64,000 bases of DNA from Candidatus Obscuribacter sp. GTDB lineage: Bacteria; Cyanobacteriota; Vampirovibrionia; Obscuribacterales; Obscuribacteraceae. Location: assembly GCA_016712465.1 (NCBI GenBank), contig JADJQZ010000001.1, forward strand, positions 4,774,001 to 4,838,000. Reading direction: 5' to 3'. A program made the translations under genes and the position numbers. A model generated the notes under the pieces. It did not search any database. It had not been told where the DNA came from and was given only the letters and a program-made list of their open reading frames with translations. Below, piece after piece: positions 46,141 to 55,807 of this stretch. Each line of letters starts with the position of its first letter. The first letter of the stretch is position 1.

Positions 46141-47104
46141 CGGTAGCCGCCGGCGGGCAGAAAAGACGGATATTACTGCGCGGATCTGCCCCCAGCCCCC
46201 GTGAGATATGAATGGTTGTCTCACCACGGCAAAGTACGCCGCTTGCTTCATGACGAGCCAGTTCCGAATCAGTCACAAGGGCGCCAAAACCCGGCAATCT
46301 AATTTGACCGCCATGGGTATGTCCGCCAAAAGCCATGTGGAACCCGGCATCGGCCAACATCTCCAGTTTACGCGGCAAGTGAAAAAGTCCCAGCCGCAGC
46401 GACTGCGGCGGCGCCATTGCCATCAGGCTCATAAGCTCATCTTCGGCGATACCGGGATAGTCGATGCCGACAATATAAATATCTTCGTCGGCCAGATGCA
46501 CGCTTTCATTGACCAGAACGGTGAAACCGCCCTGCCTGAGTGAACGGGCATGGGGGGTGACATCTTTCTTCCGAGCAGGGTGGCGCAGCTTCTTGATCAC
46601 ACGACCGAGAGTCTTGTTCAAGATGCTGTAATCATAATAGTCGTGATTGCCAAAGACGGCATAAGCTCCCAGACGGGGCTTACGGCTCAGAAGATGCTCA
46701 CCGTATTTAATACCATGCTCAAACTCGAAGACATCGCCGGTTAAAACCACTATGTCATAGTCATCATCAGTAACACTGCGGATGAACTCCACCTTGTGAT
46801 CGTCGGAACCACTCAAATGCAGGTCGGAAAGGTGCAAAATGCGCAAATCATGGCGACGCCCACCGGCGGCGGCCCGGGAGCGTGTCCGCAGTTTCAGGGT
46901 CTCCAACCGATATTTGCGGGTCTCAACCCGGGTACCGTAGAGGAAGAGTGCCAGTCCGGCAAGTCCAAGCCCTAAACCGGAGAGGGAGAGGATGCCTACC
47001 AACTTGACCGCACCACTCTTACTCTTCTTGAGGTTCTTACCGGGCTTGCGCCGCACCCTCTTGAAGAGCAACATAATGAGATACCAGGCTATTTTGGCTT
47101 GCAT
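46046..47104 (-). CDS. Membrane-anchored metallophosphoesterase, YkuE-like
   Basis: 352 residues. A basic N-terminus and one transmembrane helix (LVGILSLSGLGLGLAGLALF) precede a calcineurin-like phosphoesterase: LHLSDLHLSG (DxH), LTGDVFE, FGNHDYYD (GNHD), and later LFHLPRK and FGGHTHGGQI (GHxH). The metal ligands are complete. The YkuE branch acts on membrane or envelope substrates; some relatives hydrolyse UDP-diacylglucosamine, but the substrate here is not determined. It lies 9 nt downstream of the BioY-like gene in the same operon and overlaps the convergent gene's 3' end by 95 nt. Confidence 0.88.
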   Translation of the reverse strand: MQAKIAWYLIMLLFKRVRRKPGKNLKKSKSGAVKLVGILSLSGLGLGLAGLALFLYGTRVETRKYRLETLKLRTRSRAAAGGRRHDLRILHLSDLHLSGSDDHKVEFIRSVTDDDYDIVVLTGDVFEFEHGIKYGEHLLSRKPRLGAYAVFGNHDYYDYSILNKTLGRVIKKLRHPARKKDVTPHARSLRQGGFTVLVNESVHLADEDIYIVGIDYPGIAEDELMSLMAMAPPQSLRLGLFHLPRKLEMLADAGFHMAFGGHTHGGQIRLPGFGALVTDSELARHEASGVLCRGETTIHISRGLGADPRSNIRLFCPPAATVIELSHYPGDNAIDLDQGEREKRCFVESGDI

Positions 47105-47113
47105 GATGGCTAT

Positions 47114-47995
47114 CTAGATCAGTTCAAAGCGTTCCCGAGATTCGAAGCGCTCGTCTTGTGCCGTTTCGAAGGTATCGACACTGACAAAGCGCCCATCTCT
47201 ACTCTTACCACTATTGCCGTCGGTCCGGCCGATATCCGGAGCCGACAGAGTAGAAGCCAGCCAACGAAAGGGGAAACCAATGCCGATCAGCGCCAGAGCA
47301 CCCAGTATGTCGTAAGGCAGCGGATACCAGGTCATATTGCGAGCCAGTTCAAAAACCCAGGGCTGCCAGGCCAGGGCTGCCGAAGTGCCGTTCATCACAT
47401 AGGAAAACAAGACGCTGCCGAAAAGGTACATCAGTCCGCACAGGTGAGTGACACTCAGCCCCGCCACCACAGCCAGAGACTGACTCAAGGTAGTGCGCCG
47501 CCCCCGGGTGATCATGCCGGCCACCCAGGCTGTGGGAATAAGCGCCAGCAAGTAACCGAAGCCTGGTTCATTACAATAGCTGAAGCCGCCCCCGGCCGCA
47601 AAAGGATGAATTCCGAAGAAAGGTCCAAGCAGACCCAGCGCCACGAAAAAGAAGCAGGCCACCACTCCCAGATAAGGGCCCAATATATAACCGACGAACA
47701 CCGCCGCCGGAGCCATAGGGCAATAATTGGTAGAACGGTATTGGGGGGCTTCATGCTTGAAGCCGGGAAAAATGGCCATCACTTTCGCTTCCGCTTGCTC
47801 GGGCAGAGCAAGCACGGCGGCGTCAACTCGGTTTTGCAGGAAAGCCACCAAATTGCGCTGGCTGGAAACCGGCACACTGATAGCTGTAAAAGCCGAGAGG
47901 AAAAGCACCAGTACCGAGAGCATGGTCATCACCACCTGCCCCACCGAGGACTTGCGTTTAACACGAGTAATTGATGCCGGTCCCTGAGAACGCAA
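47114..47995 (-). CDS. bioY: BioY-family biotin transporter S component
   Basis: 293 residues with about six transmembrane segments. The core PMAPAAVFVGYILGP..GVVACFFFVALGLLG, then HPFAAGGGF and EPGFGYLLALIPTAWVAGMI, matches BioY, the substrate-binding S component of ECF-type vitamin transporters. It is longer than usual (~190 aa), with an extra ~60-residue periplasmic-type insert after the first helix and a polar C-terminal tail. No EcfA/EcfT genes lie nearby; BioY can share a common ECF module or function alone. It is cotranscribed with the phosphoesterase. Confidence 0.75.
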   Translation of the reverse strand: MRSQGPASITRVKRKSSVGQVVMTMLSVLVLFLSAFTAISVPVSSQRNLVAFLQNRVDAAVLALPEQAEAKVMAIFPGFKHEAPQYRSTNYCPMAPAAVFVGYILGPYLGVVACFFFVALGLLGPFFGIHPFAAGGGFSYCNEPGFGYLLALIPTAWVAGMITRGRRTTLSQSLAVVAGLSVTHLCGLMYLFGSVLFSYVMNGTSAALAWQPWVFELARNMTWYPLPYDILGALALIGIGFPFRWLASTLSAPDIGRTDGNSGKSRDGRFVSVDTFETAQDERFESRERFELI

Positions 47996-48140
47996 AAGAA
48001 TTCCTCAATAGCACTGCTATTTTGCTGGCGTACCTATTGTCGTCTTAAGGCTCAGGGCAAGTCAAGTCCTTAGATATCCAATGCATTTACAGTTGAGGTA
48101 AAAATCCGGAAAAATAAAATTCCTCTCGCCTGAGTATCCG

Positions 48141-48731
48141 CTAACCTGAAGGCTGGGATTCTTCCTCAAGGCGGTCACCAAGAAAGAGCTTTTCCAGACC
48201 CTGATAAGAAAGCCCCTTTTCTTTAATGCGCTTTTGAAAGAGGGTGAGAAATTCCGGTGAGGAAAGGCGATCAGTCCAGAGCACCAGCGCATCTTCATCG
48301 TTATCCTGGTAATAATTGCGGCGCACTCCCAGGCTGCGGAAGCTGTATTTGCCGTAAAGCTTCTGGGCCGAATCATTGGAAACCCGCACTTCCAGCGTGA
48401 CCCAATCGGCTCCTACCTTGCGGGCTTGAATGATGTCGTTGATGAGCAGACGCTCACCCACATAGAGCCGCCTGTAATCCGGGTGCACCGCCAGGGTGGT
48501 GACATGGGCTTCCTCGCCAATCAACCAGAAGCCTGAATAACCAAGCACCCGCTCATTCTCTTGCTCCCTGGCTGCATAATAAAACCCGGAAGGATTGATA
48601 AGCTCATTCATAAAAGACTGGCGAGTCCAATGATGTGAGCCGAATGCCACCGGCTCAATATCCATAACCTGCTCTAAATCACCAATGGTGAGCGGGCTTA
48701 TATCAATGACTTTCGACTCTTTCGACACCAT
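48141..48731 (-). CDS. rimI: Ribosomal protein S18 alanine N-acetyltransferase (RimI-like)
   Basis: 196 residues with a GNAT fold: LTIGDLEQVMDIEPVAF at the N-terminus, the acetyl-CoA-binding motif HPDYRRLYVGERLLI (~residue 85; LYVGE in place of the usual QxxGxG/A), and LEVRVSNDSAQKLYGKYSF, the RimI hallmark LEVRxSNxxAxxLY. RimI acetylates the N-terminus of ribosomal protein S18. It has ~45 extra C-terminal residues. Its start lies 29 nt inside tsaB, a common pairing. Confidence 0.88.
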   Translation of the reverse strand: MVSKESKVIDISPLTIGDLEQVMDIEPVAFGSHHWTRQSFMNELINPSGFYYAAREQENERVLGYSGFWLIGEEAHVTTLAVHPDYRRLYVGERLLINDIIQARKVGADWVTLEVRVSNDSAQKLYGKYSFRSLGVRRNYYQDNDEDALVLWTDRLSSPEFLTLFQKRIKEKGLSYQGLEKLFLGDRLEEESQPSG

Positions 48732-49515
48732 CGCCTTTCTTCAGCGTAATGGAAGCACCGCGCAAATATAGGGGCTCGACCTTAAGATAAGGGTGGGCTT
48801 GCGCGGATGACAAAGATAACCTAAGCAGAGCCAGTTTAGACTGGGTGAGGGCCATATTCTTTACGGGCTGCGCCTCAAGCAAACCCTCAGGGCAGGGAGC
48901 CAGCCGCGCCAAAACCGCCGGTTCCACGGCAATGACAGCATTTTCGAACCGGCAGGAGGTGAAAAGCTCCCGGGCCGCCTCGTAGGTCAAATATGAAGGA
49001 GGCAGATTGGCAGAGCCCTCCATCACCTGCAGATCAAAGTAACCTTCAGCAAAAGGCAGAACCGAATAAACGGCCGCATAACAATGGCTGCGGGAAGCTT
49101 CTTTAACGATTCCTACAACCGTGGCACCGCTGGCGGCTGCCAGATCGTAACATGCACTTTCCAGGGAATTTATGCCAATCAAGGGAATAGCAAGAATCTG
49201 GGACAAAGTGCGGGCCGTCACCACCACCACTCTTACACCGGTAAAACCGCCAGGTCCAATACCAACACAAATCGCCTGCAACTGCTCCCGTTTAAGGGAA
49301 AGCTCGGACATCAGTCTGTCGATGGTTGGAATCAGACAGCTAACTGTGCCCTGGCGATCACTGCGCTCCTGCCCGTCAAAATCAAGGCGCTCCGAAGCCA
49401 GCACTTGAAAATCTTCAAGACCCGAAGCGCCTTCCTGCCATTGGCTGCGAGAGCGGGCACTGACAATGGAGACCGAAAGATCCCGTCCGCTGCCGTCGAA
49501 GGAGAGCATCAACAT
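48703..49515 (-). CDS. tsaB: tRNA threonylcarbamoyladenosine biosynthesis protein TsaB
   Basis: 270 residues. It opens MLMLSFDGSGRDLSVSIV (ASKHA ATPase fold) and has the TsaB-typical CVGIGPGGFTGVRVVVVTAR and LIGINSLESACYDL. TsaB is the non-catalytic scaffold that joins TsaD and TsaE to make t6A37 in ANN-decoding tRNAs. It lies 6 nt after secA and overlaps rimI, forming a secA-tsaB-rimI operon. Confidence 0.93.
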   Translation of the reverse strand: MLMLSFDGSGRDLSVSIVSARSRSQWQEGASGLEDFQVLASERLDFDGQERSDRQGTVSCLIPTIDRLMSELSLKREQLQAICVGIGPGGFTGVRVVVVTARTLSQILAIPLIGINSLESACYDLAAASGATVVGIVKEASRSHCYAAVYSVLPFAEGYFDLQVMEGSANLPPSYLTYEAARELFTSCRFENAVIAVEPAVLARLAPCPEGLLEAQPVKNMALTQSKLALLRLSLSSAQAHPYLKVEPLYLRGASITLKKGDGVERVESH

Positions 49516-49521
49516 GGAGGA

Positions 49522-52500
49522 TCAGTCACGACTCCCGGAAGATTCACCCTTGGAACCGGAATCGACCCGTGCTTCCGGCGGAATCACCGGGTTGTCGGTA
49601 GTCTCGCTCACAGACTCAGGCTTTGGGGAGACGTTCTGCACTGCCTCCTCCGCATGGTCGCCGCTGCCGTTGGAAGGACCCTCGCCGCTGAGTGCAACCT
49701 CGCTGGCTTCCTCGATGGCACGCTCGAGACCTTCTTCGCCTTCCGCCACCACTTCTATATTGCCGCTCTCGATCATTTCTTGCAGCATCTCGGGGGTCAG
49801 GCCCTGCTGCCGCAGCACTTCCATTTGAATAATGCTGAGGAATTCTTCCGGCGTCACACCATCCGGAAGTTGAGATGGATCGATCATATCGGCAGTGATC
49901 TGGGAAATATCGAATATTTCCATGGGTTCCGGCTGAGGCTGAGCCCTGAAAACCTGCTGAATCGATTCGGCTTGGATGGAGCGCAAAAGTTGGTTGAACA
50001 TATTGAAGGCTTCCCGCTTATATTCTTGCAGCGGGTCTTTCTGAGCATAGGCCCGAAGCTGAATGCCTTCTCTCAAGAGATCGATGTTGTGCAGATAATC
50101 CACCCACTTGGTGTCGATATTGTGCAGCAAGACCTGGCGCTCGAATTCACGCATCTCATCGAGACCAACATGCTCTTCCCGCACTTTGTAAGCGGTTTCC
50201 ATGGCGTCCCAGAGTTTCTCTCTCATATCATCATAAGAAAGTCCCTTCAGTTCGGCCACCTTCACATCATGCATCATGGGAATGTCCATGGAGAGTGCCT
50301 GCAGCACCTCGGGCAATCCTGATTCTTCAAAGAGATCGGGCGGAGCATCGGGATCGAGATGGGCCTCAAGGATCAAGTCGAGGTGCTCTTTCATCATGTC
50401 CAGCATGCCGTCCCGCAAGTTGGCTTTCTCAAGGATACGACGACGTTCCCGGTAGATAACTTCCCTCTGGGTACTCAAAACATCGTCGTACTGAAGCACG
50501 TGCTTACGCATGTCGAAGTGGTGAGCTTCCACTTTCTTCTGGGCGCCTTCGATGGAGTTTGTCACCATGCCGGACTCAATAGGCATGTCTTCATCAGCCT
50601 TGATGATGTCCATCAAGCGCGAAATATGTTGACCACCGAAGATGCGCATGAGCTGGTCTTCCAGCGAGAGGAAGAAGCGCGTTGTACCGGGATCGCCCTG
50701 ACGACCAGCCCTACCTCTTAGCTGGTTGTCGATACGGCGAGCCTCGTGCCTTTCGGTACCAATGATATGCAAGCCACCAATACTGGTGACTTCCTCATGT
50801 TCCCTATCAGTGATGACCTTCATTTCCTTGGTCAATTCCTTGAGACGAGCTTCGTATTCAGCCATCTTTTCCGGGTCGGAATGAAGCTCTTCGTCCTTAA
50901 ATTCTTTTGCCAATTTCTCTTTGGCCAGATACTCGGCGTTTCCACCAAGCAAAATGTCGGTACCACGACCAGCCATGTTGGTGGCCACGGTGACAGCACC
51001 TTTTCGCCCGGCCTGAGCTACGATCATGGCTTCCTTCTCGTGATGCTTGGCATTCAAGACCGCATGAGGAATACCCTTTCTAATAGCCGACACCACTTTA
51101 GCGGTGCGCAGAGCCGAGTAGGCCCGATCAAGGAATTCTTCCTCTTTCGGGTACTCTTTCTCTAATTTCTTCACCACTTCATCGAGTTTGTCGGCATCGA
51201 TCTGACCGGGTCGCTCCATAATTTTGCGCAGGGAAGCAATGTTCTCGCCTTCCAGCTTGCGCCTGCCCATAAGTTCTTCCAGGCGCTTAATTTTGAAGAG
51301 CAGAAACTCATTCATCTTGGCCGGTCGAGTGAGCAGATCGTCAATAAGTTCCGACTTCTCAATAGAGACCGTACCCACAAGCACAGGGCGCCCGGCTTCG
51401 TGCATGTCGACAATCTCTTCCACCACCGAGATGTACTTCATGCGCTCGGTCTTGTAGATGACGTCGGGATTATCCTGACGCTGCGACTTACGATTGGTGG
51501 GGATTGATACCACGTCCAGGTTGTAAATCTTGGCGAATTCGGGCGCTTCCGTCATGGCTGTGCCGGTCATACCGGCCAACTTGGGATAGAGCCTGAAGAG
51601 ATTCTGATAAGTGATAGAGGCAAACGTCATGGTTTCCTCTTGAATCGGCACGCGCTCCTTGGCTTCAATGGCCTGGTGCAGTCCGTCACTCCAGCGGCGG
51701 CCTTGCATCATCCTACCGGTGAACTCATCGACGATGGTCACTTCCGGCTTGCCTTCCTCGTTGGGCACGATTACATAGTCGGTGTCCAGCTTGTAGATTT
51801 CCTTGGCGCGCAGGGCCTGCACCAGGTGATGGGCGTAGTTGTGGTGCATATCAAACAGGTCGTCGACCCCGAGCATCTTCTCGGCATTGATGATGCCGCG
51901 CTCGGTGAGCATGACGTTGCGCTGTTTTTCGTCTACATAATAGTCGCAGTCTTCGTCGTCCTTATCTTTGCCTCGCTCCAACAAGGGCGAAATCTGCGAC
52001 ATGCGCACATAAAGCTCGGTAAAGGAATCTCTCGGATAACCGGAAATAATCAGCGGCGTTCTCGCTTCGTCAATGAGAATATTGTCGACTTCGTCGACGA
52101 TGGCGAAATAATAGGGACGCTGCACCAACTCATCAAGAGACTTGCGCATGTTGTCGCGCAGATAGTCGAAGCCGTATTCGTGGTTGGTACCATAGGTGAT
52201 ATCAGTGCGGTAAGCCGCCGCCTTTTCCCAATCGGGCTGATGGGAATAGACAAGCCCGGTGGACAGGCCCAGGAAGCCATAAAGACGCCCCATCCACTCG
52301 GAATCTCGGCGAGCCAGGTAGTCGTTGACGGTAACTACGTGAGCGCCGCGTCCGGCCAGGGCGTTCAGGTAAGTAGGGAGGGTGGCAACCAGGGTCTTAC
52401 CTTCCCCTGTACGCATCTCGGCAATCTTGTTGAAGTGCAGGGCGGCACCGCCCATGAGCTGCACATCGAAGTGGCGCATGTTGAGCACGCGGCTGCCGGC

Positions 52501-52827
52501 TTCACGACAAACTGCAAAGGCTTCCGGCAAAATGTGCTCCATCACCTCAGCCAGGGCTCTGTCTTTCATGGTGCGAATCTGCCCGGGCATCTTCGGCACA
52601 TCATCGGCAATCAGCTTGACTTCCGGCACATCTTTCAGAGCATTGTCAATTCTTTGCTTGAACTCGGCAGTTTTGCCTTTCAGTTCGTCATCAGAGAGCT
52701 TACCCATGGCATCGGCGAAGGAATTAGCCTGGTTGACGTAAGGCTGCAGAGCCTTGACCCGCTTCTCATTGGTATCGCCAAACATCTTCTTGACGAAGTT
52801 TTTGGCTTTGTCCTCCCAATCACTCAT
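49522..52827 (-). CDS. secA: Preprotein translocase ATPase SecA
   Basis: 1101 residues, longer than the usual 800-950. Walker A is MRTGEGKTL (~residue 137) and the DEAD box reads DEVDNILIDEARTP. The preprotein cross-linking domain, MTGTAMTEAPEF and NMAGRGTDILLGG and the final QLRGRAGRQGDPG arginine fingers are present. An ~85-residue insertion (about residues 497-581, starting RPAKMNEFLLFKIKRLEELM) splits the strand pair between EKSELIDDLL and KGIPHAVLNAKHHEKEA in NBD2. The C-terminal ~130 residues are acidic and Ser-rich and lack the zinc-binding CxCxSGx8C motif. It drives post-translational export through SecYEG. Confidence 0.97.
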   Translation of the reverse strand: MSDWEDKAKNFVKKMFGDTNEKRVKALQPYVNQANSFADAMGKLSDDELKGKTAEFKQRIDNALKDVPEVKLIADDVPKMPGQIRTMKDRALAEVMEHILPEAFAVCREAGSRVLNMRHFDVQLMGGAALHFNKIAEMRTGEGKTLVATLPTYLNALAGRGAHVVTVNDYLARRDSEWMGRLYGFLGLSTGLVYSHQPDWEKAAAYRTDITYGTNHEYGFDYLRDNMRKSLDELVQRPYYFAIVDEVDNILIDEARTPLIISGYPRDSFTELYVRMSQISPLLERGKDKDDEDCDYYVDEKQRNVMLTERGIINAEKMLGVDDLFDMHHNYAHHLVQALRAKEIYKLDTDYVIVPNEEGKPEVTIVDEFTGRMMQGRRWSDGLHQAIEAKERVPIQEETMTFASITYQNLFRLYPKLAGMTGTAMTEAPEFAKIYNLDVVSIPTNRKSQRQDNPDVIYKTERMKYISVVEEIVDMHEAGRPVLVGTVSIEKSELIDDLLTRPAKMNEFLLFKIKRLEELMGRRKLEGENIASLRKIMERPGQIDADKLDEVVKKLEKEYPKEEEFLDRAYSALRTAKVVSAIRKGIPHAVLNAKHHEKEAMIVAQAGRKGAVTVATNMAGRGTDILLGGNAEYLAKEKLAKEFKDEELHSDPEKMAEYEARLKELTKEMKVITDREHEEVTSIGGLHIIGTERHEARRIDNQLRGRAGRQGDPGTTRFFLSLEDQLMRIFGGQHISRLMDIIKADEDMPIESGMVTNSIEGAQKKVEAHHFDMRKHVLQYDDVLSTQREVIYRERRRILEKANLRDGMLDMMKEHLDLILEAHLDPDAPPDLFEESGLPEVLQALSMDIPMMHDVKVAELKGLSYDDMREKLWDAMETAYKVREEHVGLDEMREFERQVLLHNIDTKWVDYLHNIDLLREGIQLRAYAQKDPLQEYKREAFNMFNQLLRSIQAESIQQVFRAQPQPEPMEIFDISQITADMIDPSQLPDGVTPEEFLSIIQMEVLRQQGLTPEMLQEMIESGNIEVVAEGEEGLERAIEEASEVALSGEGPSNGSGDHAEEAVQNVSPKPESVSETTDNPVIPPEARVDSGSKGESSGSRD

Positions 52828-53109
52828 GCTCTTTTTCTCAGCTCCTGAAACGCTTTCTTGAGAAAGCCCGGTGTCAATCCCGAGGCATTTCCCTGAGGCA
52901 ATTCGACCTCAAGGGCGTATCTTAACCCGCCCTCTGCTACATTACCCCTGCAACAAAGCCTATTTTAACATCTCTAAGCAACCCCCTTGAAAAGCGCAGA
53001 CAGCTGGAAGCAGGCTTGCTATGATAATCCGGACGTCAAGAGAGCAAAATATAAGGCTCGGACGGGGCAAGCTGAGCCAGATTTCATAAGAAGCCGGAGA
53101 ATTAAGAAG

Positions 53110-54204
53110 TTGACCACGGAAAACGCCAGTACGGAATCTAAATTGAACGAAACCGAGAAGAAACGTGCCCTCTCGGGTCTAACCCTGGCTGAATTAACGG
53201 ACTTTGTAAGTGAGTTGGGTTTGCCGAAGTTCCGCGCCAAACAGATTCATAGCTGGATCTACGCCAAATGGGCCAAGAGCTTCGACGAGATGACCGACCT
53301 CGGTCAGGAATTGAGAGCCAAGCTTAATGAAGTGGCTACCATCCAATTCCTCAAGCTGGCCCATCTGGAAGTGAGCCGCGACGGTACCCGCAAATATCTC
53401 TTCGAACTACCGGACGGTCAATTGATTGAGTCTGTGCTGATTGCCTTTGAAGACCGGGATAGTCTCTCGGCCTGCCTCTCATCCCAGGTGGGCTGTGCCG
53501 TCGGCTGTACCTTCTGCGCCACCGGCTACCTGGGCTTCAAGCGCAACTTGACCCATCAGGAAATCGTGGACCAGGTGATGAGTATTCAAAGGGAAAGCGG
53601 CCAGCGCGTTGCCAACATAGTTTACATGGGGCAGGGCGAACCGCTTCTCAATACGGATACAGTAATTAGTTCCATCAAAACCCTGATGAACTCAGTAGGC
53701 ATCGGAGCCCGCCATATAACGGTCTCCACCTCCGGTATCGTACCCGGCATAAACGACCTGGCTGCCGCCAATCTACCTATCACCCTGGCCCTCTCCCTGC
53801 ATGCGCCGGACCGCGCCACCAGGGAAGAAATCGTACCAATAACAAGCAAGTACCCCATCCATAAAGTCATGGAAGCCATGCACGATTACGTCAACACTAC
53901 CAGAAGGAGGGTGACCATCGAATACGTGCTTCTGGAAGGGGTGAACGACTCGGAAGAACAAGCCCGCATGCTGGCTGAACTGGTCAAAGATTTACACTGC
54001 AACATCAACTTAATTCCCTTCAATCCCACCATGAACAAAGAAGGTCAGATACTCTACCAGCGCCCCGACATAAGAACCCAGAAGCGCTTCCGCGATATCT
54101 CCGGTCGCACCGGCAAAACCGTCACTATCCGCCTGGAGCGGGGCACCGACATAGATGCGGCCTGCGGGCAGTTGCACAATAAATTCCTGGCCGCCAAAAA
54201 CTGA
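53110..54204 (+). CDS. rlmN: 23S rRNA (adenine-2503-C2)-methyltransferase RlmN
   Basis: 364 residues from the TTG at 53110, which has GGAG ~10 nt upstream and gives the usual length; the frame is open back to 52987. The radical-SAM cluster motif is GCAVGCTFCATG (CxxxCxxC). The N-terminal accessory helices (LGLPKFRAKQIHSWIY), the GQGEPLLN strand and the C-terminal part with the second conserved Cys (TDIDAACGQL) are all present. It methylates C2 of A2503 in 23S rRNA and A37 in some tRNAs. Confidence 0.96.
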   Translation: MTTENASTESKLNETEKKRALSGLTLAELTDFVSELGLPKFRAKQIHSWIYAKWAKSFDEMTDLGQELRAKLNEVATIQFLKLAHLEVSRDGTRKYLFELPDGQLIESVLIAFEDRDSLSACLSSQVGCAVGCTFCATGYLGFKRNLTHQEIVDQVMSIQRESGQRVANIVYMGQGEPLLNTDTVISSIKTLMNSVGIGARHITVSTSGIVPGINDLAAANLPITLALSLHAPDRATREEIVPITSKYPIHKVMEAMHDYVNTTRRRVTIEYVLLEGVNDSEEQARMLAELVKDLHCNINLIPFNPTMNKEGQILYQRPDIRTQKRFRDISGRTGKTVTIRLERGTDIDAACGQLHNKFLAAKN

Positions 54205-54221
54205 AACTTACCGGATAAGAG

Positions 54222-55760
54222 ATGTTTTTCTGGGAAGACTTACTGACTGAACAGTTCCAAGACTGGCGCGACGGTCTGAAAACAAGTTCTCCGTCATTTC
54301 TAGATCAAAATAAACAAGATCAAGAAGAAGCCAGTGCCAGACACCTGGAATGGCTGAAAGAAAACTTCTTTGCCGAAAGCGACGAAAGCAAATTATCCCA
54401 GGCATTGAGATCGGTATTGTCGGTGGATGGCTGGTACGTAAAAACGCAAGAAAGTGGCGAGCCTTTACATCTTGAGCAAGTACCTGAGCAATTTAAGTTC
54501 TTTCCCTACACCGACCTGAGCGGTCTGGCTAAGGCGGAGTCAAAAGGCGGCAAGAGCCGGGAGACTAGCCCCAAATACCGACCGGTGAAGGAAGCGGGAG
54601 TCTCTTACCTGGTCTTGCATAGGCAAGAGAGCCATTCAAGCACACTCATCCCCGCCGGCGAAATAGTCAAATACCTGCCGGCAAAATGCGGTGGTATCTT
54701 ATTTTATATGGAGGCGGAAGATGCAGGAACGAAACCACTCTTCTTGCCGGAGAAGTACCTTGAGCGCCTCAAGAGCCTGACTGAAGCGATGCAAGTAGAA
54801 CACTACCTGGTCTTTCCCGGTGGTGCAGGAGCACAGTTAGAGACCCTGCTCAAACACCATTGGCAGGTGGAAGTGAGGGGCGGTGAAATAGTCAAAAGCA
54901 GTATTTTTTCAGATCTAAAAATGGTGTTGGCGGCCACCCACAAAGACAAGTGCCCTTTCAGCGAAACTATGATCATGAGCGGCCAGGACTTGTTTGCCTG
55001 GGTGGCGGAGCAAGATGATGTGGACGGACTGGCCGTAAATGTAGTCGGCAAGCTGGAAAGTGGCGGCAGACCGGTAAACAATCTGGTCATGGCCCCGGGG
55101 ATAGTTCATGCACTGTCACGCGGAATTGACATACGAGCAGGAGCAGCCCCGCTACCGGCCCGCTCCTTGAAAGAAGTGGAACACTACTTAAAGCAGGTCG
55201 ACTTCCCCTGGAAAGACAGGCGCTTTGTGGAAGCCGTTGTAAAAGACGACAGCGGTCAGGAAGTGGTGCTCTTGAGGGCCGTGGTGGAAGGGGCCAGCAC
55301 CTGGAGAATACAGGACAGCCAGGGAGGGCAACTGCTCGCCCACGAAGAGGGTCTGACCTGGAGCCCGGTCTTCCAATTGCCCCTCAACTACAAGCAGGTG
55401 AAGGGCTTTGGCGAGGGCAAGACCAAGATACTTTGCGCCGGGCACCTTGCCACCGAACTCGGTGCACGCTCGTACCGGGCTGAAGATATCAATTACCTCT
55501 GGCGTCCCGGCCGATTTCTCTTATTGGGTCGACTGCTCGACGAACAAGACAGGCGAAGCAGCCAACACCGCATGGAAGTAGCCGGAGAGTTATTGAAGTT
55601 GCTCGATGGGCAAGACCGCATTCCGCGCTCGGCCATTCTCACGGTGGAGGGGGCAAAAACTTTCAGTCTCAAACCATTCACCAGAGGGAAACAGTGGCTG
55701 GAAGCCAGTCTCAAGCGTGCCGAACAATTTACCGGTGCTTTTGCCTGGGGTGTGGCTTAA
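54222..55760 (+). CDS. Hypothetical protein (512 aa)
   Basis: 512 residues, cytoplasmic, no recognised family; starts 17 nt after rlmN and is probably cotranscribed. It is acidic at the N-terminus, mixed alpha/beta in the middle (YFVFPGGAGAQLETLLKHHW-like, FPFSETMIMSGQDLFAWVA-like) and ends KRAEQFTGAFAWGVA. The last ~57 nt of the coding region belong to a 98-bp repeat copied again at 58099-58196. Before the intervening module arrived, its TAA would have overlapped the TAA of the convergent metallo-hydrolase gene. Confidence 0.7.
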   Translation: MFFWEDLLTEQFQDWRDGLKTSSPSFLDQNKQDQEEASARHLEWLKENFFAESDESKLSQALRSVLSVDGWYVKTQESGEPLHLEQVPEQFKFFPYTDLSGLAKAESKGGKSRETSPKYRPVKEAGVSYLVLHRQESHSSTLIPAGEIVKYLPAKCGGILFYMEAEDAGTKPLFLPEKYLERLKSLTEAMQVEHYLVFPGGAGAQLETLLKHHWQVEVRGGEIVKSSIFSDLKMVLAATHKDKCPFSETMIMSGQDLFAWVAEQDDVDGLAVNVVGKLESGGRPVNNLVMAPGIVHALSRGIDIRAGAAPLPARSLKEVEHYLKQVDFPWKDRRFVEAVVKDDSGQEVVLLRAVVEGASTWRIQDSQGGQLLAHEEGLTWSPVFQLPLNYKQVKGFGEGKTKILCAGHLATELGARSYRAEDINYLWRPGRFLLLGRLLDEQDRRSSQHRMEVAGELLKLLDGQDRIPRSAILTVEGAKTFSLKPFTRGKQWLEASLKRAEQFTGAFAWGVA

Positions 55761-55801
55761 GCGCTTTGAACTGCGGCACCGAAAGGTAAAGCCAAGCACT
55801 C
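55704..55801. repeat. 98-bp direct repeat, left copy
   Basis: Aligned without gaps to 58099-58196 with 11 mismatches (about 89% identity, counted by eye). It contains the end of the 512-residue protein's gene and, on the minus strand, a relic of the metallo-hydrolase C-terminus: ECLALPFGAAVQSA then stop, against ESLALPSGAAVQSA in the intact gene. Confidence 0.92.
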
Positions 55802-55807
55802 CCGCCT

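Noticed and set aside
49084..52848. Long + strand ORFs of about 400 codons opposite tsaB and secA
   Set aside because: They are antisense to two unmistakable genes, and their His/Gln-rich translations are typical of reading the opposite strand of coding DNA.
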